Shown: positions 35,914 through 48,514 of the stretch, piece by piece
Layout of the letters: each line of letters begins with the position of its first letter
Numbering within the stretch: the stretch's first letter is position 1
DNA from: Trebouxia sp. TZW2008
Taxonomy: Eukaryota; Chlorophyta; Trebouxiophyceae; Trebouxiales; Trebouxiaceae
Reading direction: 5' to 3'
NCBI GenBank assembly: GCA_002118135.1
Contig: BDIU01000116.1
Location: 23,662-87,661 of the forward strand
Length of the DNA: 64,000 nt
The notes under the pieces: generated by a model
What the model saw: only the letters and a program-made list of their open reading frames with translations
What the model was told of the DNA's origin: nothing
Database searches by the model: none
Program-made: the position numbers and the translations under genes

Positions 35914-38900
35914 ATGACCGAAAGCGCGCAGCCAAGGCCATTTCAAATCCGGATCAACGAAGCCGACCAGCAAGATTTACGATCTCGAACTCTGCAAGCA
36001 AGACTGCCAGACCAACAGCAGGGCGTAGCATGGGAGCAAGGCACTTCAGTACACTATCTTCAGGTGCATAATGAGCTTTTTCAGCTAAACGCCAAGACAT
36101 TTTTGCACTCATACATGTTTGCTCGAACTGGACACTGACTTTTGATTGCAGGGGCTGATTGACTACTGGGGCAGCAAATTCAACTGGCCAAAGCAGGAAG
36201 CTTGGATAAATTCCCATTTCCGGCAATTCAAGCTTCAAATTGGAGACATTGATTTGCATTTTGTGCATCATCCATCTGATGACCCAGACGCCATCCCTCT
36301 GTTGATGGTGCATGGCTGGCCAGGCAGCTTCCTGGATTACCACAAGTTGATACCTAAGCTACAGCAGAACAGTGAGTTGCTTGCGGCCTCAATCCCTCAA
36401 CAAGTCGCAGCAAAGCAACTAATGGCTCATGGCCTTGATCCCTGACTGAGCTACAGCAAATCACTGAGTTGCCCATGCCCTTTGTGCCTCATTGAGTCAC
36501 AGCAATATAGTGATTTGCATGTGACCTTGCTGCCTCAGGAAGCAACAGCAAGACATTGAGTTCCTCATGCCCTTGCTTCCTCACTGAGTTTTGGCACAAA
36601 AATGAGTTGCATGCAGGATTTTTCGTCCACAAAGTCCCTGCTTACAAGTCAACCATGCACATGTGTCTTGGTACTGCATGCAATACCCTATGCAAGGACT
36701 GCTGACCAGGTTTGCTTTCTGAACTTTGTTTCAGGCAGTTTCGGCAGACACCACCGTATTGTTGCCCGTCACTTCCAGACTACTGCTTCTCACACAACAT
36801 CAATTAAATCTGCTTTCAAGTCAAAATAAAATGCTGGCTGGCTGCTATGAAGCGGGTCTGGAATATTGATTGTTTTTTCATGTTTCTGTTGAGACAACAT
36901 CGGCAGACGCTACCACATTGCAACCCATCATTTCCAAGCTATGGTTTCTCATCAGCCCAAAATAGGCCTGAAAATAGATGCTTTGCAACAGTGAATGAAA
37001 ACAACCACCAATTGCCAGGCTGCTGTAGGCCAATCTGAGAAGCCAGTGGACTGAGGCTTGACTCCCTGTGTGTAGGCAGCTCGGGCAGAAGCTACCACAT
37101 TGATGTGCCCTCGCCTCCAGGCACTTGCAACAGAAGCTTTTCATACAACAATCACTGACATTGCTTTGAAGCCATCAAAAGCTCAACAATCACCCATCAT
37201 GTGCTGACTCACACCCTTCTATGTAGGCAATTGGGACAGAAGCTGTCGCATTGTGATATCCTCACTTCCAGACCATCGCTTCTCATCAGCTCCAACCAGG
37301 CCCAGATTTGCTTGCACGTTCTAAAAGCACAAGAAACCACCTATCACTAAGCTGCTGTAAAGTCAGTGTGACAATATGGGTTTTCTGCTGTGTAGGCAAT
37401 TTGGGCAGGAGCTATCACATTGTGATTCCGTCACTGCCAGGCTATGGCTTCTCATCAGCCCCCACCAGGCCTGGTTTTGGAGCTGCAGAAATTGCTTCTA
37501 CATTCAACAGTCTCATGCTTGCGCTGGGCTACAACAGATATGTGGCACAAGGTAAAGCAAAATCTCTTGGTGCCTTTTGACTGCTTCGGCAACTAAGAAA
37601 GTTGTCCATGTGCAGAATTGTCCTGGAATGGAGGTGCCATTGCAGTCAGAATGCAGTGAATGATGCCCAACTGTATTGTCTTTATATTGAGTGTTCTTGC
37701 ATCGAGACATTACTGTACAAGCATGTCATCATGTGTCAACAGTCTCAAGGTGTCAGATGTAGCTCGTGACCTTGCTTATGCCAATCTTCTCTGCAAAGCG
37801 AAAGCCTTATGGACTGATGCTGTAGGCGGAGATTGGGGTTCTTTGATGACCTTTCTGTTGGGCTCAAGGCTTTAAGACCACTGCAAAGCCATCCACACGC
37901 TTGCCAGAGCGTTTCCAAGGCCCTACAACCCCTCGCATATTGCTCAGCAAACATCAGCACAGATTCACAGCAAACACTGCAGAATCACTGTCTTGATGAT
38001 ACTGCAGGCGGGGATTGGGGGTCCTTGATCACTTTTCTGTTGGGCTCAAGGCATTCAGACCACTGCAAAGCCATCCACGCACTTGCCAGAGCCTTTCCAA
38101 GGCCCTATAACCCCTGGCACATTGCGCAGCAGCTCAATCACCGCTTGCCAATCCTCAACAAAGTAAGAACTTCTGTCTTGATTGGACTTGTTACAACTTT
38201 TGTATCAGTTCTATCAAATGGTAGAACTGATGCCAGATGTGTATGCTCACAGCGTGTTGCTCAGCAGCGCAAGCATTGCCTTTCAATTCTGAACAAAGTA
38301 GGAGACTCTGCTCACTGGCCTGGAAATTACACAGCATGCACTTGCAAGGGTGATGCAGCAGCTGCAAATGGGTCACCGGCACCTTTGGCATTGAATTCTA
38401 GCTACACTAGCCCAAGCTCATGTATGCCTCATACATGTTGGGACCATTTGATCTGCTCTGCTATACAAACAAAACCTTTAACAGTCTTGCAATGCAAACC
38501 TATCAGCATAATGATGATTGATGCAGTCGTCATACTGAGATTGCTGTATACACACCATACAGCAGTTCTGCATCAAATTGCTTGGGGACAATTCATCATC
38601 ATTACCTTACATCAAATTGTCCTTACTCAGAAGTACCACTGCAGTCAGAATGCAGTGCTTGATTCCCAGTTGCATTGTCCTTACATCAAAAGTGTCCTTG
38701 TATTCAGAGATGATTGTACTGGAGAAACAGTATTTGTGCTGTGCAGATCCCAATCACAATGCCAGCACATGAGCTACAAGGCCTTGATGACTATGACGAA
38801 CTGCAAAAATGGGAATTTGGTGAGTTGTCACACACTGGATAATCTGTAAAACTGGGCTTGTGACATGCAAAGTCTTTTGCCACTGCTCAGATATGTGTTA

Positions 38901-41639
38901 GTGGCATGGCCTGCCTATGCTGAGCATTGGTGAGAAATGTTGCCTGCAATGCATTTGCAACCATGGTGGATGAAGTGTTCATGCACTGTGAACATTTTGC
39001 TGCAGCCAATTGTCATGCAATCTTGATGCTCCTGGGCTGAGATTTCCAAATGTGATGCTTCAACTGCAGAGCGACCATGTAGTACTCCAGAAGAGGATTT
39101 GAAGGAGTGCGACTCCACAGCAAAGCAACAGAGACTCAAAAGCTTGTTGTATGCAGGATACCGGCTCATTCAGGGTACAAAGCCGCAAACATTGGGTGTT
39201 GGTTTGAATGACTCACCAGCTGGTGAGGCAACTGGAACGCACTGCAACCTGTTTTCAAGCATGACAACTCTACATCACACACACTTACCTTAGTCAAAAG
39301 TGAAAAGCAACACAAGCGCGATATGGAGAGCTAGTTGGCAATGTCTTACATGACTTATATGACCCGAGACTTATGCCGTTCACCAAATCAGCAAATACTG
39401 ATATCGCTATTTAAGCATGCTAAGTTCCAGAGTAGGCACCAAAAGCATCATGCAGCATGCTTGTTTGAATATGTAAATTCCTTGCAGTAAGTTGGCACAT
39501 TAGTTGCAAAGATACTGGTAGAGAGGCTGAGCGTTTGAGGCAGAAGTCTGAACCTGTGTGCAGGCCTGGCAGCGTGGATTGTGGAAAAGTTCAAGACATG
39601 GAGCGACTGCCAAGGCAATGTTGAGAACAAGTTACCAAGGATGAGCTACTAACCAACATCTGCATTTACTGGTCAGCTTCAACTCTGGTTGTGGTTCCAT
39701 TCTTGCTTCATGTTGTTCATGGCTGACGAATCCAGTAAATTTAAAGGGTGATATTCATTCTCTACAAGAGATACTAACCAACATCTGCATTTACTGGTCA
39801 GCTCCTACCATTTCCACGGCTTGTCATAGTTCCATTGCAGCTTTTTGTTGTTCACACATTATTGATGCAATACCATCAAGTGCAAATTCACCAAGGATGA
39901 GCTGCCGAGCAACATCTGTATGTACTGATTGGCCGTTGCTTGTTTTGCCCCTGAGTCATTTTGTAGTACAGACTTTGGCATTTACTCATCATGCGTCACT
40001 GATGCGATTTGTTTTGAGTTGTCATATGATCTATTGATGAAGAGAACAAAAGGACAGCAGTGTCTTTGCTTGAGGCATCACTACGTCAGCAATTCATTTC
40101 TTTGGGGCATCAGAGTGATGACAGTTTGTTATGGAAGCATCAAATGCTTGAGCTTGTATGCCAGCTCTGCGACTGAGTCGTGATTTGAGCCCATGTTTTG
40201 TTATCACAAACTGTTATCACATGCCTCAGATCAGTAAGCGGCCGAACGAATTCATGTGTGGCAGCTGGAGGCAGTGTTCGTGCAGGTATACTAAAAGCAT
40301 CACCAAGTAATCATCTTTCATAAACTGCAATCGCAAAGTGCTTTAGAGGAATTCACGCACCCTCACTATCTCCCTCATACCTGAAAAATGTAGATCACCT
40401 TTGTGCAGGTTCACCAGGAGCATCACTTCGAGCATGCGTCTGTACTATGAGTCTGGAAGGAAATGGCCAGAGTTCATGCAAGCGTACTGCAAGGTACTGT
40501 TGACTAATGGCAAAACAGCATCGACGTTTGCCTGGCTGCTGTCGTTCACCATTATGCCTCAAGCTATATTTGGCTTGTGTCACTGACAGCTACCTTCCAT
40601 GTCGTCCGCATTCCTGCTGCGCTTCTAGAGTGTGATGTTTGATTACACAAAGTCACTTCCTGTGACCGCTTGTGAACATATCATTTGCAAGTGCAATTAC
40701 ATTTGCCTTCACTCATTTGACAAAAATGTAAGTCTCTGCAGCTACAAGCTCAACTTGATTCCTGAAGCAAACAAGATTGTGCAATAGTTAAACCCACTCA
40801 AGATCCCTGAGTGCTGTGCCTTGATTTGCTTCATGCAACTGAGCAGCTACAAATGCTGTGCTGAAGCTAGTCCAAGCAACCCTGTAACTCCCAGCCTCCT
40901 TGCGTATGTATTCAGGTGCCAACTGCAATTGCTAAGTTTCCTGCCGATACATTCTCATCAGTCCCGAGGGCATGGGTGGAGTCAATTTGGAATGTGCAGC
41001 AATACACAGAAATGCCTAGAGGAGGACATTTCCCGGCCCTTGAAGAGCCAGGTATGTGTCATGCTCTGTCTTTGTCGCTGTCTACCTGTCTGTCTTCCTG
41101 CTTAATGATTTCTGTATGTCAAGGGCCATCTCCCAATTGCCAGAAATTACTTTTCAAGTCCTTGCGCCAGGGTTTTGTTAGTTTCTGTTTGCATATGTGC
41201 ATTTGTCTGACTGTCTGTATTTACTTGTGTGCATCTGCCTGCCTACCTGCACAATACATGCATGTCAAAGCTGGCTGATTATGATGCATTTCTTGTGGCT
41301 GGGACCTGATGACTGAAATACTGTGCAATGCATCATTGCGCAAGCACAAGTGGGGAACCAACTAAGCAACAAACCAACTAAGCAAGTCACCAATCAAGCA
41401 ACTAACCGACTAACCAATCAATATGTCTCTCATCACATGATGTCAGCAACAATCAACAATATAGTCTTGCAATGCTTACATAATCAGTGCAAGTGCCAAA
41501 CGTGCTTGTCACGTCAGTCTGAGCTCACAGATTCAGTCATGCTTGCTGCTTGTTGCCTGGTTCCAATGATGCCCCAGGTGCTTGTGCTGACTGCAAGGCT
41601 TCTGCAGCGTTGCTTTTGAGTTCTTGGTTGTGTGATTGA
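35914..41639 (+). CDS. Epoxide hydrolase (EHN domain plus alpha/beta-hydrolase fold), with an apparent frameshift
   Basis: The enzyme hydrates epoxides to diols. Exons are 35914-36063, 36152-36371, 37396-37551, 38008-38162, 38747-38819, 39157-39222, 39564-39671, 40409-40493 and 40916-41051, plus an unresolved last exon (candidate from 41578). The EHN domain covers residues about 1-85 (WEQGTSVHYLQ, LIDYWGSKFNWPKQEAW). The oxyanion-hole motif is LLMVHGWPGSFLDY. The nucleophilic Asp, about residue 178, is in GGDWGSLITF. Then come YRLIQGTKPQTLGVGLNDSP, LAAWIVEKFKTWSDC, DELLTNICIYW and RLYYESGRKWPEF. The catalytic His lies in MPRGGHFPALEEP. Phases agree everywhere except exon 7, which is one base short: near 39635 NVENK and TKDELL lie in different frames. 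This is either a real lesion or an assembly error. Length is near the family's usual 390-410 residues. The last exon gives a family-like end (LVLTARLLQRCF) only in a frame that does not match the phase. Confidence 0.92.
36733..37330 (+). repeat. Four decayed copies of the 5' part of epoxide hydrolase exon 3
   Basis: The working exon starts NLGRSYHIVIPSLPGYGFSS at 37396. Upstream copies begin near 36734, 36890, 37075 and 37226, each with a trace of acceptor plus SFGRHHRI or similar. Spacing is 150-185 bp. Confidence 0.85.
37640..37725 (+). mobile_element. Dispersed short repeat, copy 3
   Basis: It has GAGGTGCCATTGCAGTCAG, AATGCAGTGAATGATGCCC and then a diverged TTATATTGAGTGTTCTTGC, ending in ATTACTGTA. 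It sits in an epoxide hydrolase intron. Confidence 0.65.
37828..37965 (+). repeat. Decayed copy of epoxide hydrolase exon 4
   Basis: It reads GGDWGSLMTFLLGSRL and then a stop, where the working exon at 38008 reads GGDWGSLITFLLGSRH. It lies upstream, with its acceptor retained and the catalytic Asp present. Confidence 0.9.
38600..38715 (+). mobile_element. Dispersed short repeat, copy 4
   Basis: It contains CATCAAATTGTCCTTACTC, CAGTCAGAATGCAGTGCTTG, TTCCCAGTTGCATTGTCC and TTACATCAAAAGTGTCCTTG in the family order. It also sits in an epoxide hydrolase intron. Confidence 0.7.
39770..39935 (+). repeat. Two decayed copies of the 3' part of epoxide hydrolase exon 7
   Basis: Copies near 39770-39815 (ILTNICIYWSAPT) and 39888-39935 (DELPSNICMY then stop) lie downstream of the working DELLTNICIYW. 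The second copy keeps the base missing from the working exon (FTKDEL frame). Confidence 0.85.
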
Positions 41640-41819
41640 AGAAACGAAACAGCTTCTGTCAAGCGCGAGCGCCAATTAGAGACGTCTGCTGAAACGTCAA
41701 CAGCGTGGCCTCACAAACATGTGACGGCTTGCAACTGACCACATGTGATTGACTGGTCACATGTGCCTGCAGATCTGTTGCTACAAGACATGGACTGCTT
41801 CTTCCGCAAATTCAACCCT

Positions 41820-42275
41820 TTGACGCTATGATAGAAATGCCAGCAAGCTATCAGAGCTTGCGCTTCTGCGTTCTTCTGCCAGTCAACCCTTTTGTGCTGT
41901 GATAGAATTGCCAGCAAGCTGTCAGCATTTGCGCTTGTGCGATCTGCTGCCAGTCAACCCATTGACACTATGATGGAAGCGCAATCAAGCTGTCAGAGCT
42001 TGCGCTTGTGCGTCCTACTGCCAGTCAACCCATTGACACTACGATAGAAATGCCAGCAAGCCATCAGAGCTTGAGCTTGTGCGTCTCCTGCTGCAAATCA
42101 ATCCATTGACACTATCATAGAAGTGCCAGCAAGCTACCAGAGCATGCGCTTGTGCAGTTTTCTGCTAGTCAATCTGTTGACCCTATGCTAGAAATGCCAG
42201 CAAACTATTTGTGCTTGTGCTTGTGCGTTTGTCTGCCGCTCAATGCTTTGACACTATGCTAGAAATGCCAGCAAG
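41820..42275. repeat. About 71-bp minisatellite, seven units
   Basis: Units begin near 41826, 41897, 41968, 42039, 42112, 42183 and 42253 with CTATGATAGAAATGCCAGC, followed by AGCTTGCGCTTGTGCG and CTGCCAGTCAACCCATTGAC. Drift between units is modest. No frame is conserved across units. Confidence 0.9.
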
Positions 42276-42782
42276 CTACAGGAGCTGGCTCTTGGTCTGT
42301 TGGCAAGCTAGCCCCACCTGACTTGACATATTCAGCAAAGTGCAAATTGGTCATCTTGTACAAAGGTGTTGACACAATGTGGTCGATTGCAAGCTGTCAC
42401 ATGCAAACAAGGTCACGCTGTCAGCTTTGCAGCTGAGGGCTCTACTTGGCGCTTGCTATGGTCAGAAGTTGTTTGCTTTCTTCAATCACACGAGCAAGAG
42501 CTCGACAGCAGCGCTGCAAGCTGTCACATGTCACACGGTACAGCTCATGTATTCTGCTGCAAGCCGTCACAGTGCATGTGTTCACTACCATATCTTGCTC
42601 AGCACACATGTAGAAGATGCGCACGCTAGCTAGCATGGCGGCACCAACTTGCCATAACAACCGCTGCCAGCTGACAGACTGGCTCTGCCAGCTGGCCATA
42701 TATTCAATCAACTGCAGGACCAAATGCTTGGTCACTATGTCTGAGAAGCCAAAACGCCCTGACCTATGAGAGAGGTGGACAC

Positions 42783-42929
42783 ATGAGCGATCAGCATGTA
42801 CCTGAATATGTTGCACAAAATGCCTCCCTTGCTTTTAAAGGCCTCTCTCTTCCTGAGCACAGAGATGATTCTCAGCCAGCCAACATTGCCACAACAGAAG
42901 AACTCCTTGAGACTCTTGAGGAGGCCTAG
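42783..42929 (+). CDS. Possible small ORF or terminal exon (48 aa)
   Basis: An ATG-to-TAG frame reads MSDQHVPEYVAQNASLAFKG and continues with SLPEHRDDSQPANIATTEEL, ending in a short acidic helix. Its composition is more protein-like than surrounding sequence, but there is no homology that I recognise and no conserved partner exon. It could be chance. Confidence 0.25.
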   Translation: MSDQHVPEYVAQNASLAFKGLSLPEHRDDSQPANIATTEELLETLEEA

Positions 42930-43910
42930 GTTCTGTCATACGTGCTTGGGAAATCCATGAGATTGCTATAACAAATTCCTATTATGCTACAGCTGCTGCC
43001 GGCTTAGAAAAGATGATTCATCACAAGGTCAATAAAGACTGTGGCCAGCTTCATGATGTGCTTTCAGTCTCCTGATGTACAATACCGCAGAAAACAATAT
43101 ATCAGGTAGCGCCTTTTGATTGCAGCAATGTATCAAGGGTTTGTACTAGTGAAGATGTTATGGGCAGCCAGACTGTGTAAGTGGGGCGGGGCTGCGTGGA
43201 CAAATTTCAGGGGGATCAAGGATGCTATTTTGAGACTTGTCATAATGATTTCAGAATTAAATCTCTGTGTTGCACTATATCATATCATGATGTTTTTATT
43301 TCATCAGAGCTTCACGGTTGCAAATGGAGTGGTCAGCAGCAAGGAATTCCTGTGAAGCTTGCGCACTTGATGACACATTGCCACGTGTTAGTCCAGCAGT
43401 TTGAGTAGTAAACAGAACTTGCCATGTGTACATGCAGTGGTGCATGCAAAGTAATTGATGCGCCGACGAGGCAAATTACAAGTTCAGCAAGATTTGAACA
43501 GCCACATATAACATACACAGATCCATATAAATTCACGTTACCTGTGACGATCATCTGATGACCATGACAACTATTATACGTACAGGTATCATAACCGCCA
43601 TAACGTGTCTGCCTCCAGTGGTTCTTGTCATCTTGGCATGCTCTTTGGCAGCTGACATTGGAGCACTTAGCATTGAACGCGGTGGCAGCCACGTGTGAGC
43701 CATGGTGAGCGCGCTGTGGAAATCAGATAGCATGCCCAAGGTCGAAATCATCAGGTTGACTGTCAGCAGCCGTTACACTCTCCACGCGGCGTTACGAGTG
43801 CGCTGGTGCAACCTATCGGGCCTGATTGATGGTGCACTATCGGAAGCAGCGGAGGGCACGCACCTCCCTCTGACTGCTTGGGCGTAGGGAGGACGCGAAG
43901 CTGAGCAACT
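42930..43910. other. Unassigned stretch upstream of CFAP57
   Basis: No exon that I can support. The last about 250 bases are CG-richer and should contain the CFAP57 promoter and leader. Confidence 0.4.
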
Positions 43911-46900
43911 ATGTCGGTGTCCGCTCTTCTCCCCAGGTACGAGACTGACGCATGTGTTGGTATTGTTGTCTGTGATGAAGCAATAACCTGCTACATCTGC
44001 AGTTGCCCTCAGCAGTCCAAGCATGCGACAGGTCCCCGTTGTTGCTTGCGCACAGGCACATCTTTGGGATGCGAGGAGATGTCAAGGACAACATTCACTT
44101 CGTCGAAGAAAACACCATCATATACCCTGTCGGTCACACTGTCGTCTCCTACAATGTCGAGACCAAGGTTCAGCGCTTCACTCCCGGTTCGGCAGAAAGC
44201 GAGGGCATCACCGCCCTGGCCGTGTCGCCAAACAAGAAGTTTCTGGCAGTTGCTGAGCGTGCTGACAAGGGTACCATCTCAGTGTATGACCTGCAAACAC
44301 TGAAGAGGAGGAAGGTTCTGGTGTCGAGCGAGACTGGCTCAAGGGTATGCATTGGCTCTACAGACTCCTGCAGCACACACAATAGTCTTGAAGAGAATAT
44401 GACCAGCAAGTTTTGCCGTGTTTGGTATGTTATTGCTCTGTGTGCTGGCATTTGCAGAAGCATGCTCTTGCGTCTACACTGCAGCCTGTGTAAGCTGATA
44501 GCATGCATCTTGTGCCTCCAAAGTGGCTGCTAGCAATGGCAGAATGCTCAGCTGCAGCCTGCTTAGCTGTCTTTCAGCAAACTGATAGCCGTCATTTGGA
44601 CAAAGCATTGTGCCATCTAGAAGATGCATGTCAAACATACATGCATCACAATGCAGGCTTGTCAGGCTCAAAGGCCTTGCTAAGAAAGTGTGGTCACCAA
44701 GCAATTGTCTTTGAGCAATCTAGCCCGTGTACATGCTGAACCTTTCCAAATGCACTCATCAAGAGTGTCGCTATTCCCATTGTAGATTCAGCAATTGTCT
44801 GAGATTAGGCAGCATTGCAGCTAGTGGCAGAAGTGGTGCCAGGAGAAGTCCAGCATGGCGTTTAGCCTTTCATTACTGGCTGCTGTCAGCACCAGGATGC
44901 ACACTCAAGCTGGATTAGCAAGTTGCAGAAGCAGTATTTTGCTCCAGAGGTCGCCTCATTGTGGAAAGTTGGCATCATGCAGGAGATCGCTAGTATGGCT
45001 TTCAGCCCTGATGGGCGGCTGCTGGCAGCCCAAGGGGGGTCTCCTGAATGGAACCTGGTGCTGTGGGTGTGGGAGAAGTCAAAGGTGGTCACTAGCGTCA
45101 AGACCACCAACGCTGCTGGCAACCCTGTCTACCAGGTACTGCACGCTTGCAACTGCTGACGCAGCAGCTCTGGTCCGCTGACTTTGGCGTTTGTGGCACA
45201 CTTCATAGTTTATGCTGCTAGGATCTTTGACTTCTACACCTGCTGTCATGTTGGTCTTGCTGCATGCTTCTTTGAGAGAAGCATGCTCCATCTGAACACC
45301 TGGCAAGACCACTCATGCTGCTGGTGAACCTGTCTACCAACCGTGGATCATGCTGCTGCACCTTCTGCCACTTGGCCACGTCTTGATTGCAAGACATCAT
45401 GCAAAGTCGTTCAGATGCCCTGCATCAATGCATAGAGCAGCACTTCTGTCAAGCTCGACAGACAGCAATGAAGAGAGCATAAGCACCACATCAATGGCCA
45501 TGCTGCATGGTGTGGGTCCGACAGCAACTCAGACCAGGGCTCTTAGTCATCACCCCTGGGCAGCAGGCGCAGTTGAAATGAACCCAATGTACTCAGCAGC
45601 TGCCGTTTCAAATGCTTCGCGACAGCCGGAAGTACTTGTTGACTCACATAGCCACATACCAGCTGCTACTCTAGAGCACGCCTCACATTTCTTGCCAAGT
45701 ACCTGCAGTGCCTCTTCAACCCTGGAGCATGTGACGCCAACTGCAGTGCCACGATGACCCTTGAGCATGCTGCTTGTACCACCTTATGTTGTGATTGCAG
45801 AGCCTACGCCACCCTAGAGCAGCCTTGTATCGCCGCTGCTTCATTGCGTACTCTCAAACTCCTCATGATATGACTGCAGTCAGTACCTTTGCAACCCTGG
45901 AGCAACCAGCTCTGAATTTCTGTGACTGCTGTGCCTCATGTTGTCACTGCAATGCCTTCCTGGAGCAGTCTCATATGAGTTGCTGCCTGTTGAAACGTTT
46001 TGTACTTTGGCTGCAACTCCTGTTCAAGCCTGGAGCATGCAATATCAAGCATTGCATGCTGATGCAGTGCCTGTTCAACCCTGGAGCAGCCGGTGAGGGC
46101 AATGGCATTGTCAGCGTAGTGGGCAGTGGCATTTTCAAATGCTTCAAGACAGCTGAGAACAGCCTGAAGCTGCTGACCAGTGCCCTAGCCAAGAGGGAGC
46201 CTCAGAACTACATGGCCCATTGTTGGCTTCCTGAAGGGGAAAGGGAAAGGATTGTGATGGGCACAGACACAGGAGAGCTGCTGATTGTTGAGGGTACTGA
46301 GCTGAAGGCTACGCTCCAGCTGGATGCTGGATTCACTGTACACTCCATTGCGTCATATGCTAAGGTGAGCTCAGCATTCCAGCAATACTTTTTAAGGTCG
46401 ATGCATGGCTGCTTTAACTGTCAGGGGAGCTGTTGATTGTTGAGGACACTGAGCTGGGGGCCACTCTGCAGCTGGTTGCTGAGTTCACTGTGCATTCCAT
46501 TGCAGACTATACCAAAGTAAGCAGACCACTCCAGGGTTAGACAATGCAATGCATTTGATGGCTGCCTGAGGGGCAAAAGGGAGATGATTGTGATGGGCAT
46601 TAACACTGAGGGCTTGCTGACTGTTGATGGAACTGAGCTGAAGGCCACGCTCTAGCTGGATGCCAAATTTGCTGTGCACTCCATTGCATCTTGTGCCAGG
46701 GTGAGCGCTATATTTCACCTTTGCACACCTGGCTGTTTGCAGTGAATAATGCCATCCTCAACAGGGCTGTCCCCCATCTGCAAGTATTTGCCCTCACATC
46801 ACTGATACAGGCAATCAATTATGCCTGGTCTATGTCTTAGGATGCCATTGAACTGATTTTGCAGCTGAAGTTGTTGTTTGTGTACTGTTTGCACGGTTTC

Positions 46901-48483
46901 CTGCTAGCTTATTGTCTTCAAAGTCTATCGTTGTGAGGATCAGCAAGCAAACACGGCAAGAACATGTGCAGCTGAAGGTGTGCCTGATTGTCTGCAGGGC
47001 TTCTTGGTAGGGTCAGACGGCGGCTCCTTGTTCCTGTTTGAGAGGGATGGTGAGGGCGCTGCCAGGACCTACAGGAAGACCAAAACCCTAGCAATTGAGG
47101 CCCAGGCAGTCAAAATCAGGAATTTGGCTGTCAGCCCTAGCGAGGATACCCTACTGTGTACCCTGGAGAACAACCAGATGTACTCCTTGAATCTGACCAA
47201 CACTGAGGTCATGAAGGTATGCTTTGCATGCTGCATATGCTGTGCATGTTACAAATGCTGCGCATGCTGCACGTTCTGCATATGCTGCGCATGCTGGGTT
47301 CCACTCGAAAGTCTGTTGAAGATGAATGAATGCTTGGCTTAGTCACTGTCAGCCATGAATCCACAAGTTAGCTTCAATGCCTGGCTTGCATGTACCGAAA
47401 TCCATTATTTTGTTCCAGACTGACACTGTGGCCCCATGTTCCTCAAGCAGCATGCGTCTGCGTATCACAGTTTAAGCAGAGCTTTCATGAGCAAGTTGAC
47501 TTGACCAAACACTGCAGCTCATTCACACAAGTCACAGCAATCGTCCATGAGAGTGGCAGAAAATTCTTCAAGATCTGCTTGCTCTGTGATGCCTTATGCC
47601 TTCATGTATCTTTGTCTCACAGGCTTGCTGTGACTCACCCAGCATGCTTTTGCAAGCTATGCTTTGCTTCGTCTTCTGGCGCAATCAGGCTCAGAGAACT
47701 GTGATTCATATCTCAGGTGGAGTCACAGTAACATGTCAAGGCTGACACCTTACCTCAGATCATTGACAACCTCTGATTTGCCTTGCAGCAAGACGAGATG
47801 AACTTTGAGCTGGTAACACAAGCCTTCCACAGCTCAGAGATTGTGAGCATTGACTCTTGTATCAGAAAGCCCATTGTGGCGTCTGTGTCCAGCGACCACA
47901 CTGTGCGCCTTTGGAATTTCTTGGACAAGTAAGTTTTGCCTTGCTGCCTTGCTGCTTCATAATTCAAGCGCAATGTACATTCTGTTGGTAGCTTTTGCAT
48001 CCCTGTCTTTAGCACATTCTGCACATGGTTTGCTTGTGCCTTGATGCATCTTGACAAATTGCTGAAGGCTGCCACAAGTTACTCTACTTTGATGTGTACA
48101 GAGAGAAAGCTGCAATTTCAGTGTTCCCTGATCCTGCTTTTGTCTTGCTACTTGCTTTCCCCAATGAAACTTGTCACTTTGTGCGCATGACTCTTTAGCA
48201 CATCACAGTTTGATGTCAACAGGGGTCCAAATTGACTGAGGTTTCTTTTGTTGCAGGTCTTCTGAGCTGGTCAAGAATTTCACAGAGGACTGCTACAGCG
48301 TGTCGGTGCACCCAAGTGGCCTGACGGTGCTGTTGGGCTTTGCTGACAAGCTGCGCCTCATGACTGTCCTCATGGACGACTTCCGGTAGGGCACTTTTCA
48401 ATCCTACTGTTTCACGCTGCATTTTCTCATGCTATCATTTCATTGCTGCTTTCATGGTGATTTGCACAAATGTCATCGTCATC

Positions 48484-48514
<31 letters not shown>

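Noticed and set aside
37833..38849. Long open frame of 338 codons on the + strand
   Set aside because: It reads through an exon copy, epoxide hydrolase exon 4 and then intron and repeat sequence. The homology stops at LPILNK with a GTAAGA donor, so only 38008-38162 is coding.
39640..39680. CTACTAAC read as an intron branch point rather than coding
   Set aside because: The same bases encode the conserved epoxide hydrolase motif DELLTNICIYW, and the following TG|GTCAGC donor joins in phase to the next family exon.
43116..43408. Open frames around 43.1-43.4 kb as a gene
   Set aside because: Cys-rich random-looking sequence with no family resemblance and no phase-consistent partner exons.
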